Source: Gammaproteobacteria bacterium
Lineage (GTDB): Bacteria > Pseudomonadota > Gammaproteobacteria > Xanthomonadales > SZUA-36
Assembly: GCA_024279945.1 (NCBI GenBank)
Contig: JAJRRA010000021.1
Location: forward strand, 1 to 39,325
DNA: 39,325 nt
Direction: 5' to 3'
The first letter of the stretch is position 1. Each line of letters opens with the position of its first letter. Below, piece by piece: positions 8,720-16,672 of this stretch. The position numbers and the translations under genes are program-made. Under the pieces are notes generated by a model that was not told where the DNA came from, searched no databases, and saw only the letters and a list, made by a program, of their open reading frames with translations.

Positions 8720-9475
8720 TCACTGAGTCATTCCCGGATGACAAGCCTTGCAGTCGTCCAGCGGAAAAGCCACATTGAGGTGACAGACGCCACAAAACTT
8801 GCCTTCGAGAATGTAGCGCATTTCGAAATTCCGGGTTGTTTTCTTCTTGACGTTAAAGATACCCGGATGACAATCACCACAATCGAGCCATGCCATATGC
8901 TTGTCGTGAGGGAAAAGAGCAGGAGAGATCAGACTCCAGTTCGCATCGATATCAAGTTCTCTTTTGAATTCCATCGGCTCATAGTCGTCTTCAAGAATGC
9001 TCTGGACGGGGTTGATCAAACCAAGGTCCAGAGCTTGCACCCAGTCGATCTGGTTACCGAAGGGCGCCTTGGGAAGGTGGTCAAGCATCTTGAACCTCTG
9101 ACGGGATCCATCCCAGCCGTCGTTATGACATCGGGTGCAGTTTTCTTTGCCGTGGCCAAAAGAAATCTCATCATTATGGCAAGCACCGCAGTATTCCCCG
9201 TTCTGATTGGCTTTTTCAGTAATTTCAGTTTCATTAGCCTTCATCACGAAGCCCAGTTCAAAATGACAAACTCTGCAGGTATAACGTGCCCGGTGGGACC
9301 AGTGGGAAAAAGAAACCGGCATTTGAGAACTTTCAGCAGCTTGCCTGGTGATCAAAACGTTACCATACAACCATGGCTCAGGCAGGGAGGGAAGATCAAA
9401 TAACTGGGGCACAGCAACAGGCGAAAAAAACACAGCCAGGGCAATGACAGCCGGCAAAAATTGTATCTTCCGCAT
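8720..9475 (-). CDS. Periplasmic hexaheme c7/c3-like cytochrome
   Basis: 251 residues from the ATG at 9475, with AGGGGGG as a strong ribosome binding site; the open frame extends upstream to 9652 but that part overlaps the neighbouring gene. A signal peptide (MRKIQFLPAVIALAVFFSPVAVP) targets it to the periplasm. Six CxxCH heme sites are visible: CRVCH, CGACH, CTRCH, CGDCH, CGVCH and CKACH. They form two triheme blocks, each with FSHWSHRA or FPHDKHM providing distal His, which is the pattern of duplicated 'c(7)-type triheme' domains. The role is periplasmic electron transfer. It is a close relative of the gene just upstream (same order of motifs), so the pair probably arose by duplication. Confidence 0.85.
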   Translation of the reverse strand: MRKIQFLPAVIALAVFFSPVAVPQLFDLPSLPEPWLYGNVLITRQAAESSQMPVSFSHWSHRARYTCRVCHFELGFVMKANETEITEKANQNGEYCGACHNDEISFGHGKENCTRCHNDGWDGSRQRFKMLDHLPKAPFGNQIDWVQALDLGLINPVQSILEDDYEPMEFKRELDIDANWSLISPALFPHDKHMAWLDCGDCHPGIFNVKKKTTRNFEMRYILEGKFCGVCHLNVAFPLDDCKACHPGMTQ

Positions 9476-9492
9476 TGGATCCCCCCTTTCGC

Positions 9493-10278
9493 TCAGTAGA
9501 CATCCTTGGTATGACAGAGTTGGCAGTCCAGGGTCATAAAAGCAACTTTTCCATGGCAGACACCACAATATTTGCCATCGAAGATTTCCTGCATCTCGAA
9601 CACCGTGCTGGCTTTGGTGATACCGAATATTTGTGGATGACACAACTCGCAACCACTCCAGACCGCATGTTTTTTATGTGAGAAGATAATATCCGGCATC
9701 TCATCCACTTTGGCATCGATTTCAACATCCAGCGGAGCCTTAAGTGCTCGCCTTCTGATCGAAACCCCCTCAAGATAATCCACCAACTTGATGTACCCTT
9801 CCTCCTCCGCTAGCAGCCAATCCACGCGGTTGCCGAAACGCGCCCGCGGAAAGCCTTTGACAAACTTGTAGAAGTCATACTTAGCCTGAACATCCACCCC
9901 AAGGGAATGGCAACGCTGGCAGCTTTTTTCCTGCTTCGCGCCGTGCTTTCTATCCTCCACAGCGAAGGCTTCCGTGCCATTATGGCAAGCGCCACAATAG
10001 AGGCCGTTGCGGTTGTCTTCTTCACGAATTCCCGTTTGTCCTGCCTCCATGGCAAACCCCAGGTCCACGTGACACAAGCGGCAAGTATATTTGGCCCGAT
10101 GGAGCCAGTGAGCGAAGACGACGGAGGCGATGCCGGCACGCTCGGAATAGTTGTTGATTTCGACAGTACCGTATTCGTTCGGCCGGGGCATTCGTTCTTT
10201 GGAGCCAAAAGTCTGAGCGTAAACGGCAGTGGCGCAGAACAGCGACACGACCACGAAAATGATTCGTTGGTGCCTCAT
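9493..10278 (-). CDS. Periplasmic hexaheme c7/c3-like cytochrome (paralogue)
   Basis: 261 residues with a clear signal peptide (MRHQRIIFVVVSLFCATAVYAQ). Six CxxCH sites: CRLCH, CGACH, CQRCH, CELCH, CGVCH and CQLCH, in two triheme blocks with distal-His stretches FAHWLHRA and FSHKKHA. The spacing of the motifs and the intervening sequence (HRAKYTCRLCHVDLGFAMEAG, NGLYCGACHN) match the downstream cytochrome closely. AGAGGAGAACC before the ATG at 10278 is a good ribosome binding site. It leads an apparent three-gene operon with the second cytochrome and a small secreted protein, divergent from the ATP sulfurylase-APS kinase gene. Electron partners are not identifiable. Confidence 0.85.
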   Translation of the reverse strand: MRHQRIIFVVVSLFCATAVYAQTFGSKERMPRPNEYGTVEINNYSERAGIASVVFAHWLHRAKYTCRLCHVDLGFAMEAGQTGIREEDNRNGLYCGACHNGTEAFAVEDRKHGAKQEKSCQRCHSLGVDVQAKYDFYKFVKGFPRARFGNRVDWLLAEEEGYIKLVDYLEGVSIRRRALKAPLDVEIDAKVDEMPDIIFSHKKHAVWSGCELCHPQIFGITKASTVFEMQEIFDGKYCGVCHGKVAFMTLDCQLCHTKDVY

Positions 10279-10297
10279 GATGGTTCTCCTCTGCCAT

Positions 10298-10330
10298 AAA
10301 TCCCCTGTGGGATTTTCTGATCGAAAATCC
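10298..10330 (-). promoter_or_regulatory. Two overlapping, mutually exclusive hairpins in the cytochrome leader
   Basis: Arms GGATTTTC (10310-10317) and GAAAATCC (10323-10330) can pair around a 5-base loop. Arms AAATCCC (10298-10304) and GGGATTT (10309-10315) can pair around a 4-base loop. They share 10310-10315, so only one can form at a time. On the minus strand they lie just before the ribosome binding site of the first cytochrome gene. This could be a leader switch or simply a palindromic remnant. Confidence 0.35.
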
Positions 10331-10497
10331 TGCGTATGGCAAGAATCCAGAGTAACAGCTTCGCAGCTTTAAGCCAACGGTCCATGAACATGACAATCCT
10401 GCTTTATAAGTGAAAAGCCTGTACTTATTCCATATCAAAAGTTGCTTTTGAACGGCGGGAAGGACATATTAGCCGGGACCAAAATCAAGGAAATGAC

Positions 10498-12210
10498 ATG
10501 GGCGCTTTTAAACAGGCACACGGCGGTGAACTCAAGGATCTCTACCTTGCGGAACACAAGGCTGATGAAGAAAAACTACGCGCGAGCGACTACCCATCGT
10601 GGGATCTTTCGCCACGCCAATTATGCGATCTGGACCTGCTGCTGAATGGCGCATTCTCCCCTCTGGAAGGGTTCCTGGGACAGGCGGATTATGAGAAGGT
10701 CTGTGCTGAGATGCGTCTGCAAAGCGGCATCTTGTGGCCCATGCCTGTCACTCTGGATGTCAGCGAAGATTTTGCCGGTAGTATTTCCCAGGGGGACACC
10801 ATTGCCCTGCGCGATGCTGAAGGTGTACTGATCGCGACGATGGAAGTCTCCGATATCTGGGTGGCAGACAAGGAAAGCGAGGCTCAACGGGTATTCGGCA
10901 CCACGGACGACAGCCATCCGGCCGTTGATTACCTGATGCACAAAGCCGGGCCGGTTTACCTGGGCGGAAAAGTACGGGGAATCGAACCTCCAACGTTCTA
11001 TGATTTTAAATTGCTCAGGGATACGCCCTCAGAATTGCGCGGACGCTTCCGCAAGCTGGGCTGGCGCAAAGTAGTTGCCTTCCAAACCCGCAACCCTCTG
11101 CATCGCGGACATCAGGAGCTGACTTTCCGCGCGGCGCGCGAAGCCGATGCTAACCTGCTCATCCAACCGGTGGTCGGCATGACCAAACCGGGCGACATTG
11201 ATCACTTCACCCGTGTCCGCTGCTACGAACATGTGCTGGAACAGTACCCGGATCAGACCACCACGCTGAGCCTGCTCAATCTGGCTATGCGCATGGGCGG
11301 GCCCCGCGAAACCCTGTGGCACGCTATTATCCGCAAAAATTATGGCTGCACGCATTTTATCGTTGGCCGCGACCACGCCGGACCGGGCAACGATCGCAAT
11401 GGCGAGCCCTTCTACGGCCCTTATGACGCACAGGAACTCTACCTGGAGTACGAAAAAGAACTGGATATAACCATGGTGCCGTTCAAGATGATGGTCTACG
11501 TGGAAAACAAGGCGGAATATCTGCTCGTCGATGAAACAGATCCGGGCGACACGGTACTGGATCTGTCTGGAACAGAATTCCGCCGTCGCCTGAACGAGGG
11601 GCTCGATATTCCGGAATGGTTTTCCTTCCCTAAGGTAGTGGAAGAACTGCGGCGGGCGCATCCACCGAGGCATGAACAGGGATTTACCGTGTTCTTCACT
11701 GGCCTGTCGGGCTCGGGTAAATCCACGGTGGCCAATGCCCTGATGGTCAAACTACTGGAAGACGGCTCGAGACCCGTCACCCTGCTCGATGGCGATATTG
11801 TGCGCAAGAACCTGTCCAGCGAACTGACTTTTTCCAAAGAGCACCGCGACCTCAACATCCAGCGCATTGGTTTTGTTGCCAGCGAAATCACCAAGAATCG
11901 CGGCATAGCCATTTGCGCACCGATTGCACCCTACACGCACACCCGGCGCCTGGTCAGGGAGATGATCAGCCCACTGGGTGGCTTTCTGGAAGTCCATGTT
12001 TCTACCTCCATCGAAGTCTGCGAGTCCCGTGATCGCAAGGGACTGTATGCCAAGGCCCGCGCGGGCCTCATCAAGGGTTTCACCGGTATCGACGATCCCT
12101 ATGAAGTTCCGGAGAAAGCAGAAATTGTCATTGACACGGCGGAACTAAGCCCCGACCTGGCAGCTCACCGTATCCTGATTACGCTGGAGAAAATGGGCTA
12201 TCTACGCTGA
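10498..12210 (+). CDS. Bifunctional sulfate adenylyltransferase / adenylylsulfate kinase
   Basis: 570 residues. The N-terminal ~390 residues are ATP sulfurylase: the QTRNPLHRGHQELT segment carries the QxRNPxHxGH nucleotide-binding motif, and GRDHAGPGNDRNGEPFY is a second conserved block. The C-terminal ~170 residues are APS kinase with P-loop GLSGSGKST (about residue 400) and the LDGDIVRKNLSSEL and KGLYAKARAG segments. Together they turn sulfate and ATP into PAPS; the sulfurylase half could also run in reverse. Fusion in this order is known in bacteria such as Aquifex. Start ATG 10498 is preceded by AAGGAAA. It is divergent from the two multiheme cytochromes, and a strong hairpin follows the stop. 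Confidence 0.93.
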   Translation: MGAFKQAHGGELKDLYLAEHKADEEKLRASDYPSWDLSPRQLCDLDLLLNGAFSPLEGFLGQADYEKVCAEMRLQSGILWPMPVTLDVSEDFAGSISQGDTIALRDAEGVLIATMEVSDIWVADKESEAQRVFGTTDDSHPAVDYLMHKAGPVYLGGKVRGIEPPTFYDFKLLRDTPSELRGRFRKLGWRKVVAFQTRNPLHRGHQELTFRAAREADANLLIQPVVGMTKPGDIDHFTRVRCYEHVLEQYPDQTTTLSLLNLAMRMGGPRETLWHAIIRKNYGCTHFIVGRDHAGPGNDRNGEPFYGPYDAQELYLEYEKELDITMVPFKMMVYVENKAEYLLVDETDPGDTVLDLSGTEFRRRLNEGLDIPEWFSFPKVVEELRRAHPPRHEQGFTVFFTGLSGSGKSTVANALMVKLLEDGSRPVTLLDGDIVRKNLSSELTFSKEHRDLNIQRIGFVASEITKNRGIAICAPIAPYTHTRRLVREMISPLGGFLEVHVSTSIEVCESRDRKGLYAKARAGLIKGFTGIDDPYEVPEKAEIVIDTAELSPDLAAHRILITLEKMGYLR

Positions 12211-12220
12211 GTCCTGCTTG

Positions 12221-12275
12221 TAAGAGGCCCCTTGGGGCCGAATACGCTGGACTTTCGGCCCCAAGGGGCCTCTTA
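12221..12275. terminator. Long perfect hairpin between convergent genes
   Basis: A 22-bp perfect inverted repeat (12221-12242 and 12254-12275) encloses an 11-base loop. It lies between the stop of the ATP sulfurylase-APS kinase gene and the end of the convergent MttB-like gene, so it can terminate both. No strong T-run follows on either strand. Confidence 0.75.
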
Positions 12276-12347
12276 CATTCTGCGATAGGGGCCTCTTACA
12301 TTCTGCGATAGGGGCCTCTTACATTCTGCGATAGGGGCCTCTTACAT
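12265..12347. repeat. Tandem 23-bp repeat, 3.6 copies
   Basis: The unit begins GGGGCCTCTTACATTCTGCG and ends ATA. Three exact copies lie at 12265-12287, 12288-12310 and 12311-12333, with a partial fourth copy at 12334-12347. The first 11 bases of each unit are the outer part of the downstream terminator arm. The partial copy covers the stop codon of the MttB-like gene (12342-12344). Confidence 0.9.
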
Positions 12348-13862
12348 GCGGCGCCGGCGTTGGTTTCTGCGCCGGCCATCAGCAACAACCACCTTCGGCT
12401 CAGGCGGAGGTGGTAGATCTGGCAGTTTTTCCTGGGATTCAAAACCATCTTTCACCAGGCGACGCATCTCTGCGTCAATGGCGGGATCTGTTGCAAAAGG
12501 TGTGTAGTTGGCCAGTCTGAGTTCCACCTGCTCACAGGCCCGTGTATTCAATTCAACCGAACCGCCCTCAACCCAACTGTCTCGAGTCATGCGATCGAAA
12601 ACAGGATCCGTCATGAAGAGTTCCCGTGGCCAGTGCTCCAGCGTATGCGGTGCAGTCAACAAGTGGTCTTCTTTCATCAGTTCTTCAATCAGACCCGCCG
12701 TTGGCAGGTCATCCATCACTCCGGTCTCACGTACAAAATGCAAAGCCTGACCGCAAAACTCGTTATCCAGCACCAGCTTGGGCAGGCTGAACGTCAACAC
12801 AAAATCCAGCATGCCGGGACCGGATACGGAGTTCACGCCCGCAAGCGCAGCCAATAACGCACTACTGAACGTCTCGCCACCCGCCTGTGCATCAAGAACC
12901 TTACTGTCACTCAGGGCCATGTAGGCCTGTGAAGGCAAACCCAGCGATTTAGCAATGGCCACATAGGCGACATTAAGGCGCTGCGCCTCAATGGCCGCCA
13001 TGGGTGAACTGGCTGCTTTCATATGGAAAGTTGCCGGTGCTCCCCCGAACAACACCGGGTGTCCGGGCCGGATAATCTGGGCCATGGTCAGGCCGGTCAA
13101 CACATCAACGCAATGGAAAACCAACGCGCCTACCAGAGTGACCGGTGCGATCAGTCCCATCAGGGTGACCGGCACGATCTCAACGGGTATACCCGCTTCG
13201 ACACAGTCCAGCAGGTTTTGACAGGAATCGTCACCGTAGCGGAAATTTCCGGTGGCGGTAATGGTGAAAATCGACTGTGGCTTGCTGGCCATTTCCGCCT
13301 CATCAGCACGGAAAAGCCGGAGCATATCAGCCATCCGTTGCACACCATGTTCGCTGAATGCTCCGGAAACGATAGGGCGTTTAGATGTAATCAAAGACAT
13401 GTACAACCGCCAGGCATCGGAAACCTGGGGTTCGATATCGTTATTGGTGGAAAAAGCGGTGGCCACATAGCTGATGTGTTCCAGGCCATCCACCAGGCGC
13501 ACATACTCAATATAATCAGTCGAATCAGCCAGCCGGACTTCATTTGTCCGGTGATCGAGAATTTTCAAGCCGCTGGAACCCGGAACAAAATTCACATTGT
13601 ATCCGCCTATCTCTGCATGCAGATTGCCATCCCGGTCAAAAAGCGTGAAAGATTCCGGAGCAGTCTCAATCGCACGCTCCACAACATCCGCCGGGAACAG
13701 AATCCGTTCACCACTTGCGTCGGTTTTCAGTCCATGATCCAGCAGGCGCTGACGAAGACTGGCGCCACGAACATCCATGCCGGTTTCGGCCATGATTCGT
13801 TTTGCCTCATCGACAATTTTTTTGATCAGTTCGTCACTGATGATATTCAGACTGGGGCGCAT
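12342..13862 (-). CDS. Trimethylamine methyltransferase (MttB) family protein, non-pyrrolysine type
   Basis: 506 residues from the ATG at 13862, with GAGAGGA as ribosome binding site. The sequence matches the MttB superfamily over its length ([81 protein letters not shown]). The frame contains no internal TAG, so this is the non-pyrrolysine branch. Known members demethylate glycine betaine, proline betaine or carnitine to a corrinoid protein; the substrate here is unknown and no corrinoid protein is in the window. The C-terminus is Pro-rich then Arg-rich ([11 protein letters not shown]), and its stop codon lies in a partial copy of the 23-bp tandem repeat, so the tail may have been changed by repeat expansion. 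Confidence 0.88.
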   Translation of the reverse strand: MRPSLNIISDELIKKIVDEAKRIMAETGMDVRGASLRQRLLDHGLKTDASGERILFPADVVERAIETAPESFTLFDRDGNLHAEIGGYNVNFVPGSSGLKILDHRTNEVRLADSTDYIEYVRLVDGLEHISYVATAFSTNNDIEPQVSDAWRLYMSLITSKRPIVSGAFSEHGVQRMADMLRLFRADEAEMASKPQSIFTITATGNFRYGDDSCQNLLDCVEAGIPVEIVPVTLMGLIAPVTLVGALVFHCVDVLTGLTMAQIIRPGHPVLFGGAPATFHMKAASSPMAAIEAQRLNVAYVAIAKSLGLPSQAYMALSDSKVLDAQAGGETFSSALLAALAGVNSVSGPGMLDFVLTFSLPKLVLDNEFCGQALHFVRETGVMDDLPTAGLIEELMKEDHLLTAPHTLEHWPRELFMTDPVFDRMTRDSWVEGGSVELNTRACEQVELRLANYTPFATDPAIDAEMRRLVKDGFESQEKLPDLPPPPEPKVVVADGRRRNQRRRRM

Positions 13863-13903
13863 GCTTGCGTTCCTCTCTCTTAATTGGCCTGGCAAGCCGG
13901 AAT

Positions 13904-14422
13904 CTATTTTTCCAGCTTGATATCGACCATTAATTCATTAGCCAGGTCCTCAAGCTCGTCCTGCAGCCCATCAAGGGAAGCATTGAGCGGGATCAACAGG
14001 TGCGCATGTGCCAAAAACAGGCTTTCACCGGACATGGATGCACTCTGGCAGTGAGTTTCCAACTCCTGTACATTCACCTGGTGACTGGCCAGAATTCGCG
14101 TGATGTCGTGGATGATGCCCGGCCGGTCTTGCCCTACCAGATCCAGAGTAAACTCCTTGTTGGCAATCGCTTGCTGTGCCGAACCAGATCGTTTAGCTAC
14201 AATTTGCATACCTTTAGATTCCAGCCGAGCCAGGCCTGATAAAAATGCTTCCACCTGCCGATCCGGCACACTGGCCAACAAAATACCGGCAAATTGTCCA
14301 GCCATTGACAGCATACTGCTTTCCGTCCAGTTACCCTCGTGTTCAGCCAACAACTCGGACAGGGTTTCAACGATCCCGGGGTGATCTTCACTGACGACTG
14401 TCAGAACAATTGATGTACTCAT
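13904..14422 (-). CDS. Tandem ACT-domain protein (GcvR-like)
   Basis: 172 residues from the ATG at 14422 ([32 protein letters not shown]). Two ACT domains are visible: residues ~4-75 ([15 protein letters not shown]) and ~90-165 ([32 protein letters not shown]). This layout is that of GcvR, the glycine-cleavage regulator, and related double-ACT proteins that sense amino acids. There is no DNA-binding domain. It lies 41 bases upstream of the MttB-like gene on the same strand. If that enzyme demethylates glycine betaine, an amino acid sensor of the glycine type beside it would make sense (inference). Confidence 0.82.
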   Translation of the reverse strand: MSTSIVLTVVSEDHPGIVETLSELLAEHEGNWTESSMLSMAGQFAGILLASVPDRQVEAFLSGLARLESKGMQIVAKRSGSAQQAIANKEFTLDLVGQDRPGIIHDITRILASHQVNVQELETHCQSASMSGESLFLAHAHLLIPLNASLDGLQDELEDLANELMVDIKLEK

Positions 14423-14483
14423 GGTCGGTAACTTTGGCTTCACAAAATCGGAGCGTATCATAGCACTCCTCGGGGCTGGAAGA

Positions 14484-15839
14484 TTAAGGTGTGTTTTGTT
14501 CCGGTGCTTTGAACAGCAATCCACCCTTTACGACCACCCGGACGTTTTCGAGGATCGAAATATCATCCAGAGGGTCGCCCTTAACTGCTATCAGGTCACC
14601 CATCAGCCCTGGCTTGATAACGCCTACGCGGTCTTCCCAGCCCAGGTAGTGTGCCGCCACGGAAGTTGCCGCCTGGATGGCTTCCATCGGCGTCATGCCC
14701 CATTCCACCATATAGGCAAACTGGATGCCGTTCATGCCGTGGGGGAAAATCGCGACATCCGTGCCGAATGCAATCGGTACGCCCGCTTCATGAGCCCGTT
14801 TAAAGCTCTCCCGCTGGACCTGTGTGGTCTCGATGGTTTTACGAAGAAATTCTTCCACCCAGCCCTGCTTGCGGCCCTGCTCGATCATCCAGTCCCCAGC
14901 CCCGATGTCCATAACCAGCGCCACATCGTGCTCAATCGCCAACGCAATCCCCTCCTCATCGATGTAGGTTGCGTGCTCAATGGTATCCGCACCGGCGCGG
15001 ATCGCATCCTTGATGGACTGAGCGCCATGTGCGTGCGCAGCCACTTTCAGTCCGGCGGCATGCGCCACTTCCACCACGGCCGCAATTTCCTCATAGCTCA
15101 TTTCGGGTTCTCCCGGGACGCCCCCATAGGCCAGCACCGCACCCGATGCGATCACTTTGACCACATCCGCACCGCCGTCAACCACCTCCTGGGCATGCTT
15201 CCTGAATTCATCTACGGAGCGTGACACACCCATCCGAAGATGCGGGGGAATCGCGTCCTCGCTGCCACCAGGTTCCAGCAGGTCACCGCCACCACCGGGT
15301 ATGGTCAGGTAGAAGCCCGATATCTGCAGGCGGGGACCCACCGTATCACCACGATTGATCTCATCGCGCAGGTCACGATCCACCCAGCCGTAGTAATTTC
15401 CGAGATTTCGCACGGTCGTAAACCCCGCAGCGACAGACAGTTGGGAATATTTACGACCGGCCCGCATGAAGTCTTCGTGTGAGTAACCGTAATACAGGGT
15501 CAAATCGACCAGTTCTTCAAAACTTTCCAGAATATGGGCATGCATTTCGATCAAACCGGGCAGACAGGTGTAATCAGACAGGTCAAGACCCTCGACTCCC
15601 AGCGGCGTGTCAATTTGAGAAGCAATCCGGCTGAACCGCCCGTCCCTGATCAATACGGACACGTCGTTCAACACGTCCTCAGAGCGGCCATCTATGAGTG
15701 CGCCACAGCGAATCAGCACGCTGCCCCTATCGGGCCGGTAAGGGGCACTGGCCAGTTCGGGTCGTGATGAATCGGCGGAAGCAGCCACGGTACAGACTGT
15801 TGTCAGCGCCAGGGCCAGACTGAAGAGTATGTTTTTCAT
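14484..15839 (-). CDS. Secreted metal-dependent amidohydrolase (prolidase/imidazolonepropionase-like)
   Basis: 451 residues with a signal peptide (MKNILFSLALALTTVCTVAASA), so likely periplasmic. The metal-site pattern of the amidohydrolase superfamily is complete: HxH in GLIEMHAHILES, the Lys that is carbamylated in this group in ADVVKVIASGAV, His in VAAHAHG, His in TIEHATYID, and Asp in FGTDVAIFPHG. This matches the Xaa-Pro dipeptidase/Sgx-type branch that hydrolyses N-acyl or C-terminal Arg/Lys/Pro dipeptides. The exact substrate is not determinable. AGGAAGATACC precedes the ATG at 15839. It is upstream of the double-ACT gene on the same strand. Confidence 0.87.
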   Translation of the reverse strand: MKNILFSLALALTTVCTVAASADSSRPELASAPYRPDRGSVLIRCGALIDGRSEDVLNDVSVLIRDGRFSRIASQIDTPLGVEGLDLSDYTCLPGLIEMHAHILESFEELVDLTLYYGYSHEDFMRAGRKYSQLSVAAGFTTVRNLGNYYGWVDRDLRDEINRGDTVGPRLQISGFYLTIPGGGGDLLEPGGSEDAIPPHLRMGVSRSVDEFRKHAQEVVDGGADVVKVIASGAVLAYGGVPGEPEMSYEEIAAVVEVAHAAGLKVAAHAHGAQSIKDAIRAGADTIEHATYIDEEGIALAIEHDVALVMDIGAGDWMIEQGRKQGWVEEFLRKTIETTQVQRESFKRAHEAGVPIAFGTDVAIFPHGMNGIQFAYMVEWGMTPMEAIQAATSVAAHYLGWEDRVGVIKPGLMGDLIAVKGDPLDDISILENVRVVVKGGLLFKAPEQNTP

Positions 15840-15894
15840 AAGGTATCTTCCTATTTCGCATCAATACACACCTGCCTGCAATACTCGCTGCGTC

Positions 15895-16578
15895 TTACAG
15901 GTCTTTGTGCTCACCTTCTACCGGATAACCGGCCACCTTCCATTCGGGATAACCCTCTTCCAGACGCCAGGCCCCAAAACCCTTTTCCCGTAATATGGCA
16001 ACAGCCTCGAACGCGAGAACACAGTAGGCTCCCCGGCAGTAAGCAATAACATCCTTCCCCCTTGGCAGGTCTGCCATATACTTTTCGATCTCCTTCAGCG
16101 GTACATTTATTGCACCGGGGATATGACCGGATTCGTACTCCTCGGCAGGGCGGACATCAAGCACAGTGACCAGGCCATCTTTACTCCTTTGCCTGAGCTC
16201 TTTGCGCGAAACGGGTTCGAGGCTGTCACGATCCTTGAAATAGCCTGATACAACCCGGCCTACTTCACCCATATGTCGCTCACCCGTGCGTTGCAAACTG
16301 CGCAACAGATCAATGACATCATCACCCGCCACACGATAGTAAACGTACAATCCAGTCTTGCGGGATGCCACAAGCCCGGCGAGGCGCAAAAGCTGGAGGT
16401 GACGTGAAGTATTGGCAACACTGAGTCCGGCGACCTGCGCCAGCGATTCAACATTACGCTCTCCCTGCGCCAGCAATTCAAGCATTTCCAGTCGATGCAC
16501 ATGGCTCAGCGCCTTGGCGACACCTGCGAACTGCTCGAATAATCGAAATTTTGGACTTTGGCCTGACAGTTTATTCAC
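15895..16578 (-). CDS. ArsR-family regulator fused to a rhodanese domain
   Basis: 227 residues. Residues ~10-95 are an ArsR-type winged helix (HRLEMLELLAQGERNVESLAQVAGLSVANTSRHLQLLRLAGLVASRKTGLYVYYRV). Residues ~125-222 are a rhodanese domain (VTVLDVRPAEEYESGHIPGAINVPL) with the persulfide Cys in IAYCRGAYC. No Cys lies in the HTH, so sensing most likely uses the rhodanese Cys and a sulfane-sulfur signal (inference from the architecture). The only start is GTG at 16578, because a stop lies five codons upstream, and its ribosome binding site is weak. A palindrome TATTCA/TGAATA overlaps that start. The SQR-like gene ends 94 bases upstream on the same strand. Confidence 0.88.
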   Translation of the reverse strand: MNKLSGQSPKFRLFEQFAGVAKALSHVHRLEMLELLAQGERNVESLAQVAGLSVANTSRHLQLLRLAGLVASRKTGLYVYYRVAGDDVIDLLRSLQRTGERHMGEVGRVVSGYFKDRDSLEPVSRKELRQRSKDGLVTVLDVRPAEEYESGHIPGAINVPLKEIEKYMADLPRGKDVIAYCRGAYCVLAFEAVAILREKGFGAWRLEEGYPEWKVAGYPVEGEHKDL

Positions 16579-16586
16579 CTTGAATA
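16572..16586. promoter_or_regulatory. Candidate ArsR-type operator at the regulator start
   Basis: Arms TATTCA (16572-16577) and TGAATA (16581-16586) flank 3 bases and overlap the GTG start of the ArsR-rhodanese gene. The same arms occur upstream of the dsrE-like gene at 18425-18437, which suggests one regulator binds both and represses itself. Confidence 0.5.
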
Positions 16587-16672
16587 TGATTTACATTACC
16601 GGCTTTCAGAACAAGGCGGTATCCATGTCGCACTTTGTATTGAAGCACAATTTGCCACGAAAGGAGTACTGT

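Noticed and set aside
8606-9403. Plus-strand frame opposite the hexaheme cytochrome
   Set aside because: All six heme motifs are on the minus strand; the plus frame is a shadow.
12265-12347. CRISPR array
   Set aside because: The units are contiguous with no spacers and derive from the terminator arm.
12342-13862. Pyrrolysine-containing trimethylamine methyltransferase
   Set aside because: No in-frame TAG is present; the gene is full length without one.
13023-13883. Plus-strand frame of 286 codons opposite the MttB-like gene
   Set aside because: The minus-strand frame has clear family motifs along its full length; this one has none.
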